From assembly GCA_900768735.1 (NCBI GenBank), contig CAAGDZ010000088.1, positions 1-6,189 of the forward strand: a stretch of 6,189 bases of DNA. Reading direction: 5' to 3'. Shown here piece after piece: positions 3,762 through 6,189 of this stretch. Position 1 is the first letter of the stretch; each line of letters opens with the position of its first letter. The notes beneath the pieces were generated by a model that saw only the letters and a program-made list of their open reading frames with translations, searched no databases and was not told where the DNA came from. Source of the stretch: Oscillospiraceae bacterium. GTDB taxonomy: Bacteria > Bacillota > Clostridia > Oscillospirales > Ruminococcaceae. A program made the translations under genes and the position numbers.

Positions 3762-6189
3762 TTACTTCGTTTTGCGTCCGCCGCGTCTGCTGTAAACGGT
3801 CAGCACAGCGCACGCGCCGAGAGCAGAAATTCCTATCAGTGTAAGAGGAATAGTCACAGTCTTTACGCCCGTGTCAGGGTTTGTGCTGTTGTCTTCGGAG
3901 GTTGTACTGCTGTTGTCTTCGGAGGTTGTACTGCTGTTGTCTTCGGAGGTTGTACTGCTGTTATCTTCGGAGGTTGTACTGCTGTTGTCTTCGGAGGTTG
4001 TACTGCTGTTATCTTCGGATGTTGTGCTGCTGTTATCTTCGGAGGTTGTGCTGCTGTTATCTTCGGAGGTTGTGCTGCTGTTATCTTCGGAGGTTGTGTT
4101 GCTGTTATCTTCGGAGGTTGTGTTGCTGTTATCTTCGGAGGTTGTGCTGCTGTTATCTTCAGATGTTGTGCTGTTGTTGTCTTCGTTTTCGTTCGGCACT
4201 TCCGCAGCCTTTACAGTAGTAAACTCATAAGCATCCGTCAGTAAAATTCCCGCGTCCTCATTTGTGACAACCGCATACCACATATAATCGGTTTCTGCGT
4301 CAAGTCCGTCAAGATTAAGTACAGCCGCGCCGTTTTCAACCTTTGCCGTGCCAATCTTCTCTCCGGTGTAGATATAAGCCGAGAAGCTGTTTTCGAGTAT
4401 CGACTGCTCGCTCGTGTTAAAACTTACATCCAGTATCATCTTGTCGATAGCTATGTCGCTTGCGCCCTCAACGTTAAGCATTGCAACCTCTGTATCGTCA
4501 TAGAAGTTGTAATCATCAAGGCAGGGAGAATAGGAGTTCATATATATCTTGTTGTTGTCAAGGTCAAAGTAGAGGAACTTGATATACTCGCTTCCGCCCT
4601 CAAAGCCGGACTGATAGTCGGTGCAAATCTGATATACCGTTCTTTCCTTTACTCCGTCACCGTTATCATCAAACATCGCGGTTTCATAGGACGAGCCGTG
4701 ATAGTGACCGTTGAGCACTGCGAATACGTTGGGGTTCTTTGCTACGACCTCTTTCTGTATAAGCTGACCGTAATAGTCGAGCAGCGTGTCCGAGCTGTAC
4801 TTTACATTCGCGTAGGTGTGGAAGCAGAGTATAGCCTTGCGGTCGCTGTACTGCTGTAACACCTTGTTCATCCAGTCGATTTCTTCCTGATAAATATTCC
4901 AACTCATATATACGATGATGAAGTCCTGACCGCCCTCGCTGATAAGGTCATAGTGACCCGTATTGTTCTTGTAAGAGCCGCCGTAGGTGGGCTGAGATGC
5001 AAAGCGCTCCTCGCCGAAGTATGTGAAGTAGTTTTCATAATCCGCAAGACCTGCGGCTACATCGTGGTTTCCGCCGAGCATGCCGTAGGGCATACCCGCA
5101 TCGTCGAGTATCTTCATCGCTTCGTCTGCGTTTTCCCACTCGTAAATCATGTCACAGTCGTCTACTATATCGCCTGTGTGGATTGTGTATTTTATCTTCA
5201 TTTCCTCTGCGTTATCAACAATCCACTGATTCATGTTGAGGAAGTGGTGCTGCCATTCCTCGGCATAATACTGCGTATCGGTCTCCCACGCAAAGCAGAA
5301 GTCATAATCCTCAGGTGAAGTATCGCCCGTCCAGCCTGCGTTTATGTCCTTTTTGCCGTCTGTCTGTACATCGAGGTCGGGTAAAGCCGATTCTGCCGTG
5401 CACTGAACGATAACAGTTGCCTTTCCGTCCTTGATATGGTTTTCTGTGTCAAACGCCGCATTCTTTACAGAGCCCTCGGCGTCCGCCTTCGCGATTATAT
5501 CCCATTCGCCTGTTGCGGTATTGAGTACGAACATCTTCGCCGCGCGGGTGTTGTTTGTATCGGAAAGCTTACCGTCCCAGTTTACAACGATTTGGTCATT
5601 TTTGCCCGCTTCTCCGACATCTATAGTGTACTGAATGTAGGGGAGTATGCCGCTCTTGTTATCGGTCGAGATTCTTGTCGCTTCGATTTTTTCCGCCTTA
5701 TAAAAATCTGCCTGCGTACCTGTATTGCTTTGTACTTTAAGATAAAGCTTTGCCGTAGTGTCGGATATATCGCTTGCCCCCACATCGGAAAGCACGATAG
5801 CCGCGTCACTCACCGTAAAGGTTACGGTTTTTGCGGTATAGTTTCCTGCGGCGTCCTCGGCATATACCGAGAGTGTGTGCTCGCCCTTGCCCAGAGCATA
5901 AGCAGTCGTGTTTAACGGAAGTGTAATCTGCTCGCCGTCAAGCTCTGCGGTAAATTTATCAATCGGGCTTGCGTCGCTTGCCTGCGGGTCGATTGTGATA
6001 CTGCCCGACAGCTCGCTTTTGTCCTCTATGCCAAGGTCAAGCACGGGAGCGGTGTTGTCAGCGTAAAAGCTTACGGACTGTCTGCTGCCGCCGTTTGTTA
6101 CAAGAACAGTATGCTTTCCGTCAGAGAGCGCCGTTGTATCAAGCTGTACTCCTACTGCGTTTACATCGCTTGCCGGTAAGATCGGAAGA
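3762..6189 (-). CDS. Sortase-anchored cell-surface metallophosphoesterase (partial, N-terminus beyond right edge)
   Basis: The frame is open from the right edge to TAA at 3764-3762, giving 808 complete codons, so the true start and presumably a signal peptide lie outside. Order of parts: end of one Ig-like domain (to about 6048), a second Ig-like domain ending AGNYTAKTVTFTV (about 6044-5811), a beta-rich region (about 5804-5310), a calcineurin-type phosphoesterase domain (about 5303-4506), an FN3-like domain (about 4460-4212), a 12-unit octapeptide linker, NPDTG at 3881-3867, a hydrophobic segment and a basic tail RRGGRKTK. Catalytic motifs are all visible: DTQ (5279-5271, a DxQ variant of DxH), GDIVDD (5174-5157), GGNHD (5075-5061), FHT (about 4823-4815) and GHYHG (4709-4695). 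A DxNxDG calcium-type loop lies at 4670-4653. The protein probably hydrolyses phosphoesters outside the cell while linked to the wall; the substrate is unknown. It is followed by the YibE/F gene in one operon. Confidence 0.9.
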   Translation of the reverse strand, partial: LPILPASDVNAVGVQLDTTALSDGKHTVLVTNGGSRQSVSFYADNTAPVLDLGIEDKSELSGSITIDPQASDASPIDKFTAELDGEQITLPLNTTAYALGKGEHTLSVYAEDAAGNYTAKTVTFTVSDAAIVLSDVGASDISDTTAKLYLKVQSNTGTQADFYKAEKIEATRISTDNKSGILPYIQYTIDVGEAGKNDQIVVNWDGKLSDTNNTRAAKMFVLNTATGEWDIIAKADAEGSVKNAAFDTENHIKDGKATVIVQCTAESALPDLDVQTDGKKDINAGWTGDTSPEDYDFCFAWETDTQYYAEEWQHHFLNMNQWIVDNAEEMKIKYTIHTGDIVDDCDMIYEWENADEAMKILDDAGMPYGMLGGNHDVAAGLADYENYFTYFGEERFASQPTYGGSYKNNTGHYDLISEGGQDFIIVYMSWNIYQEEIDWMNKVLQQYSDRKAILCFHTYANVKYSSDTLLDYYGQLIQKEVVAKNPNVFAVLNGHYHGSSYETAMFDDNGDGVKERTVYQICTDYQSGFEGGSEYIKFLYFDLDNNKIYMNSYSPCLDDYNFYDDTEVAMLNVEGASDIAIDKMILDVSFNTSEQSILENSFSAYIYTGEKIGTAKVENGAAVLNLDGLDAETDYMWYAVVTNEDAGILLTDAYEFTTVKAAEVPNENEDNNSTTSEDNSSTTSEDNSNTTSEDNSNTTSEDNSSTTSEDNSSTTSEDNSSTTSEDNSSTTSEDNSSTTSEDNSSTTSEDNSSTTSEDNSSTTSEDNSTNPDTGVKTVTIPLTLIGISALGACAVLTVYSRRGGRKTK
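3867..3881 (-). other. NPDTG sortase sorting signal
   Basis: NPDTG is followed by a hydrophobic segment (VTIPLTLIGISALGACAVL, about 3852-3800) and the basic end RRGGRKTK: the three-part architecture of an LPXTG-type cell-wall sorting signal with N in the first position. Sortase would cut between T and G and link the protein to the wall. No sortase gene lies in the window. Confidence 0.85.
3892..4179 (-). repeat. 24-bp in-frame tandem repeat, 12 units, encoding an NSSTTSED linker
   Basis: Twelve 24-bp units run without a gap and encode the octapeptide N-S-S/N-T-T-S-E-D, placed between the FN3-like domain and the NPDTG anchor. A degenerate thirteenth edge (NENEDNN) lies at 4180 onward. The acidic, Ser/Thr-rich, low-complexity composition suits a flexible wall-spanning stalk, possibly glycosylated. 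Units differ only at a few bases, and several neighbours are identical, so copy number probably varies between strains. Confidence 0.95.

Noticed and set aside
3501..4244. Long plus-strand open frames across the repeat, including 3501-4244, 3871-4230 and 3881-4219
   Set aside because: They are open only because the 24-bp repeat lacks stops in those frames on this strand. They encode Cys- or Leu/Ser-rich low-complexity peptides, lack ribosome sites, and lie opposite a protein with clear domains.
5436..5915. Plus-strand open frame of 159 codons (and nearby 4953-5318)
   Set aside because: It lies antisense to the phosphoesterase gene, has no ribosome site, and shows no recognisable domain. It is a by-product of the codon pattern on the other strand.

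Overview
The window looks like a piece of chromosome from a low-to-mid GC Gram-positive anaerobe, most likely a gut Clostridia of the Oscillospiraceae/Ruminococcaceae type. This is inferred from strong Shine-Dalgarno sites, two lipoproteins with Cys lipoboxes, an ECF-type biotin transporter subunit, and a large surface protein ending in an NPDTG sortase signal. Genus cannot be fixed from the sequence alone.

Layout. Positions 1-124 (minus strand) hold the first 41 codons of a lipoprotein that runs off the left edge. A divergent, AT-rich intergenic region (125-415) follows. It carries two outward-facing extended -10 promoters built on nearly the same 17-bp sequence, and each is followed by a leader of about 100 nt containing a hairpin. 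A BMP/PnrA-type substrate-binding lipoprotein lies at 416-1594 (plus) and ends in a strong terminator. Positions 1677-1892 contain a 103-bp, highly palindromic, non-coding sequence present twice in tandem plus a 10-bp third start. Next comes bioY (1981-2550, plus) with a consensus-like promoter whose -35 overlaps a degenerate BirA-operator-like dyad. A hairpin at 2576-2607 sits between convergent genes and probably terminates both.

The right half is a minus-strand operon. A very long cell-surface metallophosphoesterase (3762 to beyond 6189) has Ig-like domains, a calcineurin-type catalytic domain with all five metal-site motifs, an FN3-like domain, a 12-unit octapeptide linker and an NPDTG wall anchor. 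Thirteen bases after its stop a YibE/F-family membrane protein begins (2615-3748), with its ribosome binding site overlapping the upstream stop codon.

Functionally the window is an envelope and uptake neighbourhood: two lipoproteins (one probably binding a nucleoside-like ligand), biotin uptake, and a wall-anchored phosphoesterase paired with a polytopic membrane protein. I see no clear new defence or mobile system. The most unusual items are the structured 103-bp tandem repeat, the mirrored divergent promoters with symmetrical hairpin leaders, the in-frame 24-bp minisatellite, and the pairing of phosphoesterase with YibE/F.
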